Source of the DNA: Thermomicrobiales bacterium
GTDB lineage: Bacteria > Chloroflexota > Chloroflexia > Thermomicrobiales > UBA6265
Length of the DNA: 5,529 bases
Assembly: GCA_025937615.1 (NCBI GenBank)
Contig: JAICRA010000118.1
Coordinates: 1 to 5,529, forward strand
Direction: 5' to 3'
Shown: positions 5,074 through 5,529 of the stretch, one piece after another
Position numbering within the stretch: position 1 is the first letter of the stretch
Layout: the number at the start of each line of letters is the position of its first letter
Position numbers and translations under genes: made by a program
Notes under the pieces: generated by a model
The model's database searches: none
What the model saw: only the letters and a program-made list of their open reading frames with translations
What the model was told of the DNA's origin: nothing

Positions 5074-5529
5074 ATGACCACCTTTCTGGACACGCTTGCC
5101 GATATTGAGAACCGCTACAACGAGCTTGAACAGTTGATGGCCGATCCTACGGTCACGGCAGATCACGTGCGCCTCCAAGAGATCGGCCGCGAGCGGGCGG
5201 AGCTGGATGGAGTCGTGACCGCGTTCCGCCAGCTGCGTGATACAGAAGCGGCAATCGCGGATACCGAGGCGTTGGCCGCCGACCCGGATCTGGCCGATCT
5301 TGTCGCCGAGGAGCTGCGCGCACTGCGCAATCGTCAGCAGTCGTTGATGGCCGAAGTGCGCACCTTGCTCATTCCAAAGGATCCCAACGACGACAAGAAC
5401 GTCATCGTCGAGATCCGGGGCGCGGAGGGCGGCGAGGAGGCGAACCTGTTCGCCCGCGTCCTGTTCGAGATGTACCAGGCCTACGCGAACCGCATGGGGT
5501 GGAAGCTCGAGGTGCTGTCGTCGGACCCG
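5074..5529 (+). CDS. prfA: Peptide chain release factor 1 (RF1), N-terminal part
   Basis: RF1 recognises UAA and UAG on the ribosome and triggers release of the finished protein. The first 152 residues are present out of about 355-360 usual for the family; the frame is open to the window edge. Residues 1 to about 95 form the helical N-terminal domain. LIPKDPNDDKNVIVEIRGAE (99-118) followed by GGEEANLF (119-126) is the start of the PCRF core. PKDPNDDKNVIVEIR is RF1-type; RF2 differs here. The codon-recognition PxT motif and catalytic GGQ lie beyond the edge, so they cannot be checked. The ATG is supported by GAGGA (5061-5065) 8 nt upstream. AATAAT at 5045-5050 may be a -10 box, but no good -35 is visible. 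In many genomes prfA is followed by prmC, the methyltransferase that modifies its GGQ; that region is not in view. Confidence 0.95.
   Translation, partial: MTTFLDTLADIENRYNELEQLMADPTVTADHVRLQEIGRERAELDGVVTAFRQLRDTEAAIADTEALAADPDLADLVAEELRALRNRQQSLMAEVRTLLIPKDPNDDKNVIVEIRGAEGGEEANLFARVLFEMYQAYANRMGWKLEVLSSDP

Noticed and set aside
4954..5178. A 74-codon minus-strand frame over the repeat and the prfA start
   Set aside because: It overlaps the palindromic repeat and is antisense to the well-supported start of prfA.

Overview
The window looks like a piece of a GC-rich bacterial chromosome. Good Shine-Dalgarno sites, frequent GTG starts, a type I-beta DAHP synthase, a likely leaderless leader ORF and a GTCATTCTGAG-type palindromic repeat would fit a Chloroflexota/Thermomicrobia-like organism. 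That placement is an inference from style, not a demonstrated assignment.

Left part, minus strand (about 44-2293): one regulated transcription unit. From its promoter it reads: a sigma70-type promoter (2265-2293); a 44-codon leader ORF with six aromatic codons in nine (2124-2258); a long potential antiterminator helix; an intrinsic terminator (2067-2091); the DAHP synthase gene aroF (991-2040); a closely coupled PhzF-family gene (95-982); and a possible end-of-operon hairpin (44-61). DAHP synthase commits carbon to Trp, Tyr and Phe. The leader peptide carries the run WYGFVFFGY, so the layout is that of ribosome-mediated transcription attenuation sensing aromatic aminoacyl-tRNA. This is the most interesting part of the window. 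The predicted transcription start falls on the A of the leader ATG, so the sensor ORF appears to be translated without a 5' UTR.

Middle, plus strand (2348-3431): two proteins I do not recognise. The first is an acidic helical protein of 214 residues, divergent from the aroF unit. The second is a 116-residue helical protein with a basic tail, which has its own plausible extended -10 promoter.

Right part, plus strand (3518-5529): a complete PLP-dependent class III aminotransferase (GabT/ArgD-like) ending in a strong intrinsic terminator; an 89-bp MITE/REP-like palindromic repeat; and the 5' part of prfA (peptide chain release factor 1), which runs off the window edge.

No gene-free stretch exceeds 300 bases. 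The longest, 4817-5073, holds the terminator and the repeat. Positions 1-94 hold only the small hairpin. I saw no rRNA, tRNA, CRISPR array, transposase gene or prophage gene.
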